Source: Agrypnia vestita
Taxonomy: Eukaryota > Arthropoda > Insecta > Trichoptera > Phryganeidae
Direction: 5' to 3'
Assembly (NCBI GenBank): GCA_016648135.1
Contig: JADDOH010000477.1
Span: 372,001 to 436,000, forward strand
Length of the DNA: 64,000 nt
In this document: positions 33,361-45,064 of the stretch, piece after piece
Position numbering within the stretch: the stretch's first letter is position 1
Layout of the letters: each line of letters begins with the position of its first letter
Program-made: the position numbers and the translations under genes
The notes under the pieces: model-generated
The model's input: only the letters and a program-made list of their open reading frames with translations
The model's database searches: none
What the model was told of the DNA's origin: nothing

Positions 33361-34169
33361 CTCGATATATAGAACTTTAAAACATTTGATAACGTGTGGA
33401 TGTTCTTACAATGAAATTGGTTCATCACTTAAGCCAGCTCATATAGGTTGTAAACTCTGGGCCATCGTTTTGGAGACTTACATACACATTTCCCATGCAT
33501 AAATAGCTCCATCTCACATTTGTAATAAAACGTAGTTTCGTATTTTGTTGCTCGCTGAACGCAGATATCTGCGACATCGAGCTATATACAGCTACGAAAT
33601 TTCTAGATTATCTGAAAAGCTTCCTGGAACCCACTGGTCACTTATAATTCTTCTTTTTTATCGTAACAATAGCAAAAAAATTTCGCGCACTAATTATAAT
33701 CATTATAATTTACCTTAGTCCTTTAGATTTCCTGACCATGATCCAAAAAAGCAACGAGACCCTTTTAATCAAATATATCTAAAAAGCCTACCCAGATAAG
33801 AACTGACCCAATTTTCCTGGTCCGAGAGAGAGTGAAAAGGCTTTGACAAAAACCAAACAAATAAATAATACACTATCTTCATGTCTCCAGAGATCCTCGA
33901 GATATATCTTATATTTTTCTATGTCAATTTCAGCATCTCCGGGCGACCTTTCCCGCAGGAGCGCCGATATTATTGCGTCACAGGATGAAAATATGTTTAT
34001 TCCATTTATTCACTGCCATACCTTTTATTGATATCATCCTTGATATTTTATAACCTTTATACAATCGAAATAGTTAGATATTTGTTAAGGGGTTATACAC
34101 TGGAGGCAAATGAAGGCAAATTCACTATTTAGTGATTATTTTGATTCGTGTTAAGTGGCAAAGTCAAAA
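33361..34169. other. Stretch without recognisable gene
   Basis: No repeat partner or domain found. Confidence 0.4.
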
Positions 34170-34425
34170 CTCAAAGCTACTCTTTAAATTACACTATGTT
34201 GCAACATATCACACAATGAACACTTTATTATCGCTGGTAACACTTTATTTATCACTCGTAGAACATTCAATTCTCGCTTGCAATTCGCATTTATTTATTT
34301 CGCCACTCTCGCTTCTTTATTTCGCTCGATATCCGTCTTACTTCGCACTTACTTCGCACAGTGAAAATAAACTCTCCGCGGTTATTTATTTAGTTAGTGC
34401 AAGTTACAATAATGTAATGTAAACG
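34170..34425 (-). repeat. LTR family L fragment
   Basis: The minus strand shares blocks such as GTGAAAATAAACTCTCCGCG reversed, GGATATCGAGCGAAATAAAG-like sequence and a GAACATTC-like block with the LTR copies at 42397 and 63118. The overlapping plus-strand frame is not a gene. Confidence 0.5.
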
Positions 34426-34562
34426 TTTGGAAAATTTAAACGTATAAGTTATTATTTTATTTAATTGGTTAGCATAAATAAATCAATTTAAGAGAGAAAA
34501 GGTTTGTCGACATATATTATGATCTTTAAAGATTATCGTATTTTTTTCAAAAGTGTTTCTTT

Positions 34563-35108
34563 TTACTCCCTTTATATTAACTCGTGGCGTCTGCTTGCTT
34601 GCTTGCCGGCTTGCCGTATGAAAAAACTTTGGATCGATTTTTAACCCTTTTCCCGTGGTCCAATCGAGCTAAAATTTGGCAAGTAGACTCGTGGCGACGA
34701 TCAAGAAGATCTATAAAATTTTCGGTAAAAAAAAATAATAGTATAATTTCGGATTTTTAGAAATTTTATTGGTTTTTTCAAATTGGAATCATTAGAAAAG
34801 TTTTATTACTAGCATAGCGGCCCGATAACGTCGAGAAATATTTTCTAAATTTGAATTACTCCATCGGTATACATAATAGGTACTTCACTACGAATGTCGA
34901 AAATCTAAATTGACTGACAAATGTCTTTAGAATTTAATCTTCAAAGCATGAAGTGTCTTATCAAAGCTCAAAACATCTGATATTTTAGAAATACATTAAA
35001 TTACTGTAAGTTTAGTGTTATGTTATATGTTTTAATTCGTCTTAATTGTTGTTATATTTTACAAAGAAAGGGAGTATAATAAAAACTTGGTTTTTATGGG
35101 TTACTTTT
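34563..35108 (+). repeat. Family R, copy 2 (uninterrupted)
   Basis: From TTACTCCCTTTATATTAACT to TTTTTATGGGTTAC, with AAAGGGAGTATAATAAAAAC just inside the right end. Internal inverted blocks GCGTCTGCTTGC and the diverged GGCAAGTAGAC can form a hairpin. It shows what copy 1 looked like before SINE insertion. Confidence 0.75.
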
Positions 35109-35559
35109 TTATTCTTCAGAAATGATATGAATTTTCGAATAAAGTGATTTGAATAAAGACGTTTGTCCTCAATTTAAATGCAAATCGGAACACGGTTCAC
35201 TCATCCGAGGAAAGGACGAATCCTGTAGTTCCTCTCGCACAGGAGCAATGTCAAAGGATATACTTTATCTTAGATGTCCTATCGCAGAGAACATCTCGGA
35301 TCAAGGCAGATCCTGATATTCGATTGAGCCATGAAGGAAGCTGGAACCGTCAGTAGATATCACCCCACCCGCGTTTCCGAATTATTTTGTCATTTTCGAT
35401 CAAATTTGTGAAGCGGATATTTTCAGAATTTGGAATTGATTATATCTGCGGTTATGTTCTAAACCTTTCAATGAATGTAGGTACATGAGCGTAGTTTTAT
35501 TACCATATCTGAATATCTTTAGATATGCCCTTTTACTTAGTCTAAGTAACTAATCAATA
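35109..35559. other. Stretch without recognisable gene
   Basis: About 35160-35400 looks single-copy with moderate G+C. Nothing identified. Confidence 0.35.
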
Positions 35560-35685
35560 TACCCTCCGCAGGGATATGTAGAGAGAAAAAACTTCACACT
35601 GTATACTACTTTCGCTTAATCCATTCTCATACATATTCTTATATATCTTCAAGACAGAAGAGTTTAGCATCTTTCTTCTTTGCAG
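35560..35685 (-). pseudogene. LINE 3' tail fragment related to copy A, weak
   Basis: The minus strand keeps the spacing and residues of the family tail (ATATGTATGAGAATG, then TCTCTACATATCCCTGCGG). Heavily decayed. Confidence 0.45.
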
Positions 35686-36130
35686 AGTTGCAGTGATGGT
35701 GAGCAAGATAGATGAAAAAAAAATGATTTTAAAATGTACAACTCTCACAAGCAAAGCCGAGCATTCTACCATAATGCAAATCTCTCTTAAGATTGCCATA
35801 TAAGTAAAATAATTTTTGTTAGTATTTAACACTTTGATCCTTATGATCCTTAAACAGGTTTAATCACTTTACTCATAATTTTTTTTTATTTCTCGCATCT
35901 CAAGAATTTTCGAAAAAATCTCTACGCACAGAATTATCCCGGTGCAAATTTAAACCGTCAGGGACCACCAGCAAAAATATGAAAACACTTTTTTTTTTAA
36001 ATTCAAACACTGTATTTTCTCATCTTTTAAAACTCATTAATACATTTTTTTTCACTGAGACTTAAATATAGTATCAGCAGTAATATGGAAATCAGTAATA
36101 AAAGAAACGTCACTTAGACCTCTTTCCATG

Positions 36131-36280
36131 TAAGAAGGACAATCGAATTAGTATATGTTAGCCGTGCGTACGAGGCACATTGTTTCGTTATATTGGAGTG
36201 TACGAGTGTAAATACCAACACAACGAAACAATGTCCTTCGTACGCATGGCTTACACATACTAATTCGATTGTCTTTCTTA
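36131..36280. mobile_element. Palindromic MITE, family P, 150 bp
   Basis: Arms 36131-36195 and 36215-36280 pair over about 65 bp (GACAATCGAATTAGTAT ... GTACGAAGGACATTG), leaving a 19-bp loop. A half copy lies at 12888-12945. No coding. Confidence 0.8.
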
Positions 36281-37019
36281 ATTAGGATGATATATACCGT
36301 TATCTTGAAATCAAATTTGAAAATTATCACTGATCAAACACAACTATGACAAGTGACAACTCGTTTTTGAATAATTATCCTGGTGATATTTTTAGAAACT
36401 AGCAATAAAGCTGCTTCCGTTGTATGGAAATGTTTAAAATGAATTATTATTATAAACTTTATATTCAGTCATAAAATAATTGAGGTTATTATATTTAACG
36501 ATCCAAATTCATACTCTCGGGAAGCAAAAGGTTAAAAGCATTCATTTAATATTTTGATATATTTTCACACACGATTTTTTTTATACATTCTTATCATTTG
36601 TATATTAAATTTAAATTTTATTACAAATATGGATACCAACACCTTTTTTGAAATTTGCTATTATCATCTCATATTAACATCTAAAAACGGTATACCATTT
36701 TTAAAGATCTGAAGATAAATAATAGGTTCACCAGTTAAGTGCGTAATTTATTAATGCTTTAAAATTGCAAATAAACATATTCACTTTTATCCCCTTCTAA
36801 GCACTCCCTTACCACACCAGACCCTTGTTAATTACAATTAAACGATAAGATACATAATCTAAAGTGAGTTCAATAAATTTGTTTTACCCAAAAAAATTAA
36901 TGTGTACCTCAAAACTTTGAATACATTTACTAAATAGAAAATAAGTTCTAAGGATGACCCTTTTAAGCTAACCCTTAAGTTTATGCATATAGTGTTTTAT
37001 TCAATTAATTTAATTTTCT
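36281..37019. other. AT-rich stretch without recognisable feature
   Basis: Nothing recognised. Confidence 0.45.
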
Positions 37020-37623
37020 TTAAAAAAAATTATGCGAACACGGATTACGTGTTGCCGCGTCCACAAAACTAATTTCGGTGATCGTGCTTTCGCGGTGGCT
37101 GGACCAAAGTTATGGAACAAACTACTTAATAAACTGAGACAAACAGACAGTTTACCACAGTTTCAACAACAACTTAAGACGCATTTATTTAGACAATCCT
37201 ATAAAAAACTATAGAATCTGACCACAATAATACTAGCTAATGTTTTCCACTCCTAGTAAGCACTCCGCGAAAACACCTAATTCTATCAGGCACTCCCAAC
37301 TATTATAGTATTAAACTTTAATTCCTTTTTTGCATGCCATCTAGTGAATAAGTAATAGTAAGTAAGTTTTTTTTAGCAGTAAGTTGTTTTGTAAGATAAT
37401 TTTCTGTGTAAAGCGCCATTGAGGTGAGTATTCGCGAAAACGGCACTATATAAATTATCAAAATATTATTATTATTATCAATATTTTTACTTTCCTCAAA
37501 TTAAGACTAAAGCATGTGGTGCTGTTAAAATAGGACTAACTTGCTGGTGTCCTGGAATGGGGCTCAAACCACCGACCACCAGATCACTAGGCAAGCATCA
37601 TGATCACTACACTAACAAGCTAC
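37020..37623 (-). repeat. SINE family S1 interrupted by a LINE
   Basis: 37020-37052 is the 3' end of an S1 SINE on the minus strand (A-rich, then GCGAACACGGATTACGTG). The rest of the SINE resumes at about 37477 with ATCAATATTTTTAC and continues to the head at 37623. The intervening 37053-37477 is a LINE end. Confidence 0.75.
37053..37477 (+). pseudogene. L2/CR1-like LINE, 3' end
   Basis: Encodes KTNFGDRAFAVAGPKLWNKL and QFQQQLKTHLFRQS up to a stop at about 37212. This is the C-terminal signature of CR1/L2-group reverse transcriptases. The 3' untranslated end has TGTAAAGCGCCATTGAG, GGCACTATATAAATT and an ATT repeat (about 37463-37477), also typical of that group. 5'-truncated and inserted in a SINE. 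Confidence 0.85.
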
Positions 37624-37718
37624 TTTTTTATTTTTTTATTTACATAATTGTTTTTTATAATTTACTGAGTTATTTTTAAACGTGTTTATTTAAATTAATG
37701 ATTATTATTTTTTTATTA

Positions 37719-38103
37719 TTTACTTCCTTTCTTTTAACTCGTGGCGTCTGCTTGCTTGTTTCCTTGACGAAAAAACTTTGGATCGATTTTTAACCCTTTT
37801 CCCGTAATCCAGTCGAGCTGAAACTTTGTAAGCAGACTCGTGGCGACGATCAAAAAGATCTATCAAAATTTCGTTAAAAAAAAAAAAATTTGGATTTTTC
37901 AAATTTTTAATGGTTTTTTCATACAACTTACTAAGTTGTATGAAAATATTTCAACGCGTCTGGTAGACACTTAACCTGATTACAGTATAATTTTGAATTT
38001 TTGGAAAATTTTTATTACTCCCTTTCGTAGCGTCGCCCGACCAGTTTCCACTAGTAAATGAAAAAGGGAGTATAATAAAAACTTGGTTTTTGTGGGTTAC
38101 TTT
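37719..38103 (+). repeat. Family R, copy 3 (internally shortened)
   Basis: Begins TTTACTTCCTTTC and ends AAAGGGAGTATAATAAAAAC followed by TTGGTTTTTGTGGGTTAC. It carries the GGATCGATTTTTAACCC and GACTCGTGGCGACGATC blocks. It is 385 bp against 546 bp for copy 2, and also contains a CTTTCGTAGCGTCGCCCGAC block not seen in copies 1 and 2. Confidence 0.72.
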
Positions 38104-39894
38104 ATTGTTTTCTTTTCGAAACAGTTTTTAAAATGAAAGGATGTCTCTTTATTTTTTACTAATTTTTTTAATTGATGACATACACACACACAAATTAACA
38201 AATAACAATGTTTAATTATGCGTAAATTAAAATAATCATGTATCAATCAATAATCAGAGAACTATGTAATAAAAATGTTTTGTCATTAAAAATAAATTTA
38301 TGTTTCCCTGCTAGACAAATGGAATAAAATAAAACTACAACAATAATCATTACGTCGAAAAGATTCTTGGGAAAGAAATAAAAATCAATTAAGCCACAAT
38401 ATTTCTACCCGGCTGGGTAAAACGCTTCGGATATTTCAGCTGCGTGAAATATCGTCTCATCTTTGGTTGGCAAAAACTACTGCCATCCGGTTAACAATTA
38501 ATCGCAATAAATTCTTGCGGCGGTTTGGGGGAGGTTTTGGGGTGGTTCTGGAGGGGATGGATGTCGCGAGAGGACAAGTGTAAGCGGGCGTTATTGTGTA
38601 AGCCCGTAAGCCGTATTGATTTATTAACAATCCATCGATATGTTATCTGTCATCTCAGGTGTTTTTATGTATTTTTTATTGTGGTTATTATGAGTGATAA
38701 CCTGGGGATAAGAAAAGAGAAGATTTAAAATTGTTTTGAAGTCATCATTCTTAAGGGGGGGGTAAGATTTTTAACTTTTTTTTTGCATTTAATTTTTAAT
38801 TTTTTAAATGAATGTATAACATCGCAAGAATATTGTGTCAAAATTTCAAGTCAATCCGAGAAAAATTTACGAAATTATGAACATTTGAGTGATGCTCAGA
38901 CTGATTTTCTATACCTGCTCGGGCAGCTAAGAGACGCGCTCACCTGTGGTCTACCGGACGTGCTATTGTATTGGAAGAGTTTTGCGTAGACAAGGACAAA
39001 AAGATGCTGATGATGAAAGCTCTTTGCTGTGTGAACATGGCATCGATGATTATGTGTAAGTATAAAATAAGCGTCGAGTTTTATTTTGAATTTTACAGTG
39101 TGCAAAACTTTAAAGCGTTTTCCCCACATCACACGTTTTCAAAGTCGATGTTCATCATAACTTCAAAACTACTGCATCGAACCTTTTGAAATTTTGAACA
39201 CTATTTCTGTACATAATTTACGAGGTAACGCTGGAGACTTTTTTTCAAATTTGTTAATAATTTATATTTTTTAATAACAAATTAGCCGATTTTTTTGCAA
39301 AAAATCGCGTTTTCCCCTTCAAAGTGTTCCAAAACAATGAAAAATTGAAATTTCAAAAAACCCTCCTAGCGTTACCTAGGGAAACCTATTATCTAACGAA
39401 TGAACTTTGATTTTTTGATTTCAGATGATCCAGCACCAAGTTATGATGGACACCGCAATTCTACTTTTTCCCGAGATACGTCCGAATAATTGCTGCCATT
39501 GCCGTATTTTGTAATATTTCTTCTTGAAAATTTTACACAATATTGTTTGAATATCATACTAATGTACAATTAGTTTTAATAAAGAGATTTTAACTGTGTC
39601 GTCACAAAAAATTCACAAAAACACGCCTTTTTTTGTACGAATTAACCATACCCCTCCCTTAAGGCACGTTCAAAGTGAAATTTTAGTATGCAGCGAAATG
39701 TGCGCGCATTATGAACTTTGATATTGCTTTTAGATGCTCTTCTTTTTTTTATATTTTCTATCTATGTATGTTATGCTTCAACATAACCTTTATGTAAATT
39801 GTAATTTATATGGCGGACCAGGTCTTGCACTTACAACCTGGTAACGCTGGTATAAACATTATTATTATCAATTAATGTATATTATAGATGTCTC
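38104..39894. other. Long stretch, partly GC-elevated, no gene recognised
   Basis: 38395-38640 is richer in G+C and apparently single-copy. About 38780-39620 contains several short frames on both strands, none with a recognisable domain. A host exon cannot be excluded, but nothing supports one. Confidence 0.35.
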
Positions 39895-40205
39895 ACAGAG
39901 ACGAAAATGTATTTTTATGGGAAAGTAGGTATTGAAATCTTTTGGGTGTTCATAAGACTTACGACCAATTGTTTGGTTGGCTTAAGTGATCACTTTACAC
40001 AATGTAACGTTCGCCATTTCCACCCATGATAGAATTAAAAAAAACGGATAATTTCTATAGCGGCATATATCTACTAATTTTTTGGAAGTTGTATATATAT
40101 TTAAAATTACGTGCCACGTTTTACATGTTTGTTGTAACCATACTTCCGCGCGGCCTGCAACAGAGCATTTTCATTCCCCCTCATTGCCCACAGATGTCGC
40201 TAATT
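39895..40205 (-). repeat. Family W, long copy 3
   Basis: Minus strand starts AGCGACATCTGTGGG and proceeds through AACGTTACATTGTGTAAAG and ATGAACACCCAAAAGATTTC to TCGTCTCTGTGAGACATC, in the same block order as copies 1 and 2. Confidence 0.65.
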
Positions 40206-40380
40206 ATTTTAATGTTGTTAATGTCACTAATGAGACCTCTACAAATTGATTGCGGAATTTTTTGATAGCAATATACTCTATCTGTGTAATGAAATTCATC
40301 CGAATTTAACATTACACTAGTATATGCCAGAAATATTATTTCAAATTTTTATTAAATTCTTTATTTACCCGTATTTTTTC

Positions 40381-40607
40381 ATTCAGAATATTTTGAGTTT
40401 GTTCAAATCTTTCAGAACAGTGCTGGATTTTTTGTCACAGAGACATCATTAATCAATTAATGTATATTATAGATGTATCTATAATATATATTAATTAAAT
40501 TAATTATTGTTATTATGATTGCTTTATTGTGTACTTTTCGTAACAGTGTGTGACAAAAAATCTAGCACTGTTCTGAAAGATTTGAATAAACTCGAAATAT
40601 TCTGAAT
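40381..40607. mobile_element. Palindromic MITE, family X, 59-bp arms
   Basis: Arms 40381-40439 (ATTCAGAATATTTTGAG ... TTGTCACA) and 40549-40607 are near-perfect reverse complements. The AT-rich centre is about 110 bp. Related single arms occur at about 31050-31100, 50460-50520 and 51440-51480. Confidence 0.78.
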
Positions 40608-40689
40608 TATTATCATTATTATTATTATTATCATCTATGCAACGGAATATTTTAATACCATAAAGTCACGAATCATCAATCAAAAACTA

Positions 40690-40870
40690 CGATGGCGGTT
40701 AGTCCAAAGTCCATAGCAATTATTTGAAGTGACAACATAAAGTCTTCTTTGTGTAGTTTTCTGGAATATTCTGCCATGTATAGCTGATCTCTCCAGCCGA
40801 TGTTTCGGATCCCATTGCAGGGTCCATCATCAGTCATGCTTCAATTTTCTCACTACACGCCCCTTATTTT
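40690..40870 (-). repeat. PLE-type terminus with hammerhead-like hairpin
   Basis: Minus strand 40833-40802: CTGATGA, T, GGACCC, loop TGCAAT, GGGATCC (one bulged A), GAAAC. Six base pairs form. A homologous but decayed copy is at 51640-51770, with CTGGCGA and a damaged stem. Confidence 0.65.
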
Positions 40871-41405
40871 CACAATGCAACGTTCACCAAGTCCACCGTA
40901 AGATCATCCTCACATTTATTTTTTTATGTAAATTAATAATTATCCCTCTGTGGGGGATTAATTGTGTTCTCAAAACATGCATATAAAAATATGTCTATGT
41001 TTTGAGTAAATTATTCAATCAAGATTACTCCTAAATTATTAGCAGCCCTGATGAAGAAACCAAATATGTGCGTCTGTCATGTGACACTGTATTCGGGTCT
41101 TTCGAAGATTAATACATTTTTTTTTATTCTCGAAAATATTGTTACGTCAAAAGTTTTTTTAAAATATTTTTCTCTGTGAGACGAAGCGCCTTTACCAATT
41201 TTAAAAATTGACTTGTAATAAGCCGAATTCATTTATAATATTTGATATAAGTTACTTAAAGATAGTCCAAAGTTACACCGAGTTCAAAGTCGGAAACATT
41301 GAAAAAAAAATTTACAATGTCTATCTCTTAAACTATCTATTGGTATTAAGAAATATAAATAAGTGATAAATGCTGACTTTACATGACTTAAAACTTAAAA
41401 AATAC
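40871..41405. other. AT-rich stretch without recognisable gene
   Basis: A palindrome-like piece near 40940-41000 weakly resembles the element at 31828-31979. Otherwise nothing. Confidence 0.4.
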
Positions 41406-41724
41406 TAACCCATAAAAAACAAGAGTTTATTATTCTCCCTTTCTCATTTAATCAGGTTTCGTGCCTACTGCACGCGTCGGGGTAATTACTCATTTGTAAT
41501 GATTCCAATTTGAAAAAAACATTGAAATTTCTAAAAATCCAAAATTATACTATAATTATTATTTTTTTTAAACGAAAATTTGTAAGATAATTTTTATCGT
41601 CCCCACGAGTCTGCCTGCAAAGTTTCAGTTCGATTGGATCACGGGAAAAGGGTTAAAAATTGATCCAAAGTTTTTCCGGCATACAACAAACCGCAGACGC
41701 TACGGGTTGAAAGAAAGGGAGTAA
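41406..41724 (-). repeat. Family R, copy 4
   Basis: Minus strand: starts at 41724 near TTACTCCCTTTC, includes AACCCTTTTCCCGTGATCC and GCAGACTCGTGG, and ends at about 41406 with ATGGGTTA. Diverged and shortened. Confidence 0.7.
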
Positions 41725-41779
41725 AAAATATGATTTATATTATGGTCTTTTGATATACATATTTCATTATTGAAATAAA

Positions 41780-41890
41780 AATGATATTTTATACGAACCG
41801 TACGGACGTGTTGAGATTCGATTCTCGACGTTTCGCTGGAGTCATATTACAGCGTCTTCAGGAGTGCGGTTTAAGGATCGACGTCCTTGA
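41780..41890 (-). repeat. PLE-type terminus with hammerhead-like hairpin
   Basis: Minus strand 41861-41830: CTGAAGA, C, GCTG, 11-base loop, CAGC, GAAAC, then GTCGAGAATCG and ACGGTTCGTATAAAATATC. The last two blocks are shared with the PLE arms at 2475-2982, which ties the hairpin to PLE coding sequence. Confidence 0.7.
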
Positions 41891-42396
41891 TAAACGAAAT
41901 CGTGGATCAAATTATAGCGAGTAGTCAGTTTCTATTGCCAATTAAGCTTTATCAATTTAGCTACAACAGTTCATAGTGAAGTCGTCAAATTTCATTTGTA
42001 TATGTCTCTAAGTAAGACGTATTATTTATGCTTATAGTTTAGTTTATTACCAATGTTTTTACGTATATTCTTTTTGAAGATTGTTGTAGGTAATAAAACC
42101 AGTCGTAAGATTGAGATAACGTTTCATCAATGTGTCTGTATTCGAGACGTACTTGAAATTTATCCATCAAATAAGATAAAAAATCGAAGCAAAAAGTCTC
42201 AGCAGAGAAATGTCAGACGCTCTGTCAACACGCTTACTTGTATAATATTCTATTATATAATTCTATAGAATTCTTTTCTGCAGGTTCCATTGACAAAATA
42301 AATAAATAGCTAAATATAATAGGATTCTTACAAATCAAACCTTGAGTTATATTTAAAACTTTATTATTGTATACACCACATTTTCAGTCTATTAAT
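41891..42396. other. Stretch without recognisable gene
   Basis: A 71-residue frame at 42053-42268 has no recognised domain. Confidence 0.4.
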
Positions 42397-42960
42397 ATTG
42401 TCACGGAATTGCAAGAAAAAGGAATTGCGAACTGTCCGAATTGCTTGTAATATGTCACAACACTATCGAAGGATCGAGAACTATAGCAATCCAGGGTGAT
42501 CTACAACCTTTGAGAAACATCTACAAATATCTAGTAACGTCTGGAATAAACGAAATGCAACGAGAACCTTCTCCTAAGCACTAGAATAATCTAAAAAGTA
42601 CAAAAATACAAGCATGTTCAGGTATAAATACGGAACTAGGCCGCAGCGCAAGTTCAGTTGTGGTGTTTGACAGCTCGATTCAGTGTGAAGTCGGCCGCGA
42701 GACGCGAGACGACGCCCGGGGTGGCCAGTCGTGAATTGCGAAAGCGACAGATATCGAGTGAAATAATCGAGCGAAGCACCTAACTGGCGAAATAAATAAA
42801 TGCGATAAATACTACGTACGGGAATTGGATGGAATGTTCTAGTGAATGTTTAATACGTATTACCTAACGATAAAATAAGTGTTAATTTACGAGTGATATA
42901 TTGCAAAATAGTGTAGATTTAAATAAGACGCGGACAAAACTGTACCGGGCTAAGTTATTT
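42397..42960 (+). repeat. LTR family L, copy 2
   Basis: Shares with the copy at 63118 the order CACAACACTATCGAAGGATC, a TATA box (GTATAAATA at about 42622), GGCCAGTCGTGA, ATTGGATGGAATGTTCTAG and TATTACCTAACGATAA. A start-site-like TTCAGT lies about 30 bp after the TATA box. The 3' end is missing or diverged. No retroviral-type coding adjoins. Confidence 0.65.
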
Positions 42961-43324
42961 AATTAAATTAAATGATGTGGATGGACAAATTTGATCTGCA
43001 GTTAATGCTTAATAAGATGTTTAATTTGATAAGTATTGATCAAAATTTCTGGAACGTTAACCATTATATCTTAGTTATACATTTAGTGAAATTTTATAGA
43101 CAAAAATAGTTATTGTTAGTTATCCTTAGAAAATATGTACAATGCTACAAATGACTTTTATGTAAATAATTTAATTTTACACAATTCTTTTCAGCAAAAT
43201 TTTTTTGTATCTCTAATAAATTAGGCAGCGTTTCCACGAGAGCGCTTCTTATCGCTTCATCTTCAAAAATAGTTCATATATTTTATATATAAATATATAT
43301 TTTTTATATATTTGAATTGTCTAT
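42961..43324. other. AT-rich stretch without recognisable feature
   Basis: Nothing recognised. Confidence 0.4.
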
Positions 43325-43600
43325 AATTCGATTTTTGAATTAAATCCTAACGAAGGGGCCATATTTTTTCAATACTAAAGTGGTGAAACCAATTTTTTTT
43401 TGTGGGTCGCAATCCTAGGATAGGTCTGCAACAAGCACTCGATTTCTCTACTCTTCTCAGTCACCAGCCAGCCTCTTCATTTCTTGGTAGGTGCTAGCTA
43501 CAGCGTTTCTAATCTAATCAATTTCTTCCTAAAATTTAAATCAATGTTGGGGGATTCAAGGATCTAACCAAGTTTATTTTTATTAATTACATAGATTGAT
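43325..43600 (+). repeat. PLE-type terminus, interrupted
   Basis: CTAACGAAGGGGCCAT and ACTAAAGTGGTGAAA match the arm at 14320-14380. The family ending TTTATTTTTATTAATTA reappears at about 43573 after a 170-bp interruption. The hairpin is damaged. Confidence 0.5.
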
Positions 43601-43779
43601 TATCAGTTTTTTTAGAAATTCAAAAGAACTTGAATTACTAGAAAAAACTTATAAAAAATATCACATTCTTACAAAAGTCTCCACTTCTCAGCATCTTCTC
43701 CTTGAAGACCACGCAAAAAACCACCCTTACCGCTCCACGATCTGTTACTCTAATCAACTATTTTCATCATTTCTGTATT

Positions 43780-43915
43780 TAGGTTAGCATTAAATTACAC
43801 CTGATGATGAGAAGGACTGCTCTCTCGAAATTTAACTCAACGTATGTGCATTATAAAGTTCAATTTAGTTTAAATTAAAATAACCACATCACACCAGAAA
43901 GTAACTGCTTTATCA
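43780..43915 (+). repeat. PLE-type terminus with hammerhead-like hairpin
   Basis: CTGATGA (43801-43807), T, GAGA, 10-base loop, TCTC (43823-43826), GAAA. The stem is perfect and the core complete. Confidence 0.6.
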
Positions 43916-43921
43916 ATTAAA

Positions 43922-44440
43922 TAGCTGTGCCCGCGCGGCTTCGCACGCCTAGATTGTTAGCACACTGTTTGGATCGTCATAGAACTTTCGCGAACCTTCT
44001 AGAACATCCCCCTTCCAGAACTTTGAAGAAGTTTATTGAAACCTTCTAGACACATCGACACATTCCGCCACTCAGTTTAGAACCTTATAGAAATTTCGGG
44101 AATTTTCTAGAACCTTCTCCTTCCAGAACTTTTATAGAGCAGGTTTTTCCGGAACCTTCTAGACTCACCGACACAGTCGGCGCGCCTATTTTGAAACAAT
44201 CTGAAGCATTTGCGGCCTTCCCATAACAAAACAATGTGCTAGAAAGCACATTTTCGTCACCCACTCCCACCCACGCACAGCCACCCCCACCAAACTCGCA
44301 TGTTTTCGATGTGACACCAAGGGCTATCCACCACCATAACCACCGGTGAATGGTTGTGGCTGGTTGTGGAGAAAACTTGGGAGGTAAGGAAACACGGGTA
44401 TATATATATATATATATTATATTATATATAGAGAGAGATA
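43922..44440 (-). mobile_element. Helitron-like element, copy 2
   Basis: Minus-strand homologue of the element at 11172-11668. The 3' hairpin region (GCGTGCGAAGCCGCGCGG) is intact but the terminal CTAG is changed to CTAT. The 5' end runs into a TA microsatellite, into which mariner copy 1 is inserted. Five perfect heat-shock pentamers lie at 43982-44004. Confidence 0.68.
43982..44004. promoter_or_regulatory. Five tandem heat-shock-element pentamers in Helitron copy 2
   Basis: GAA 43982, TTC 43987, GAA 43992, TTC 43997, GAA 44002, at exact 5-bp spacing. The corresponding site in copy 3 (52353-52375) also has five perfect units. Confidence 0.6.
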
Positions 44441-44546
44441 TATCGATATATTATATATATTAGGTCCTTACATATGAAATTGGTGTTTAGTATGGGAGGA
44501 ACATAAAGCCGATTTTTTTTTATTATAATATATTTATTTAATCAAA

Positions 44547-45013
44547 GTATGTACCATTGCTATCTATGCACTTTTGCCATCTCATAGGTAGTTCATCGAT
44601 CCCTTTACTAAAAAAACCATTCGGACGGGAATCAATAAAATCTTTGAAGGCGGTTTGGACTGCCCCATCGGACTTGAATTTTTTTCTTTGCAAGAAGTTA
44701 TCCAAATTTCGAATAAAATGGTAATCTGTTGGGGCAAGGTCCGGAGAGTACGGTGGATGTCTTAGACATTCTAGATTTTCTATAAACTAACAGTATGTAC
44801 CATTGCTATCTATGCACTTTTGCCATCTCATAGGTAGTTCATCGATCCCGTTACTAAAAAACCATTCGGACGGGAATCAATAAAATCTTTGAAGGCGGTT
44901 TGGACTGCCCCATCGGAGTTGAATTTTTTTCTTTGCAAGAAATTATCCAAATTTCGAAAAAAATGGTAATCTGTTGGGGCAAGGTCCGGAGAGTACGGTG
45001 GATGTCTTAGACA
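44547..45013. repeat. Tandem duplication inside mariner copy 1
   Basis: 222-bp unit 44547-44768 and 221-bp unit 44793-45013, separated by 24 bp, differing by a few bases including one A in a homopolymer. The unit encodes the transposase C-terminus with YSPDLAPTDYHFF, so the third catalytic aspartate occurs twice. Confidence 0.9.
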
Positions 45014-45064
45014 AGCTCCTCTAATTTGGTAGCCGTCTGTTGTGCAGTGTGTGGTCTAGCGTTA

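Noticed and set aside
38780..39190. Small frames on both strands as host exons
   Set aside because: No domain, no clear splice sites in phase, and frames overlap antisense to each other.
41040..41080. Hammerhead-like motif at CTGATGAAGAAACC
   Set aside because: The CTGATGA block is present, but no stem followed by GAAA is found at the expected distance.
42397..42960. Host heat-shock-gene promoter
   Set aside because: The TATA and leader sequence recur in several copies with no downstream open frame, so an LTR is the better reading.
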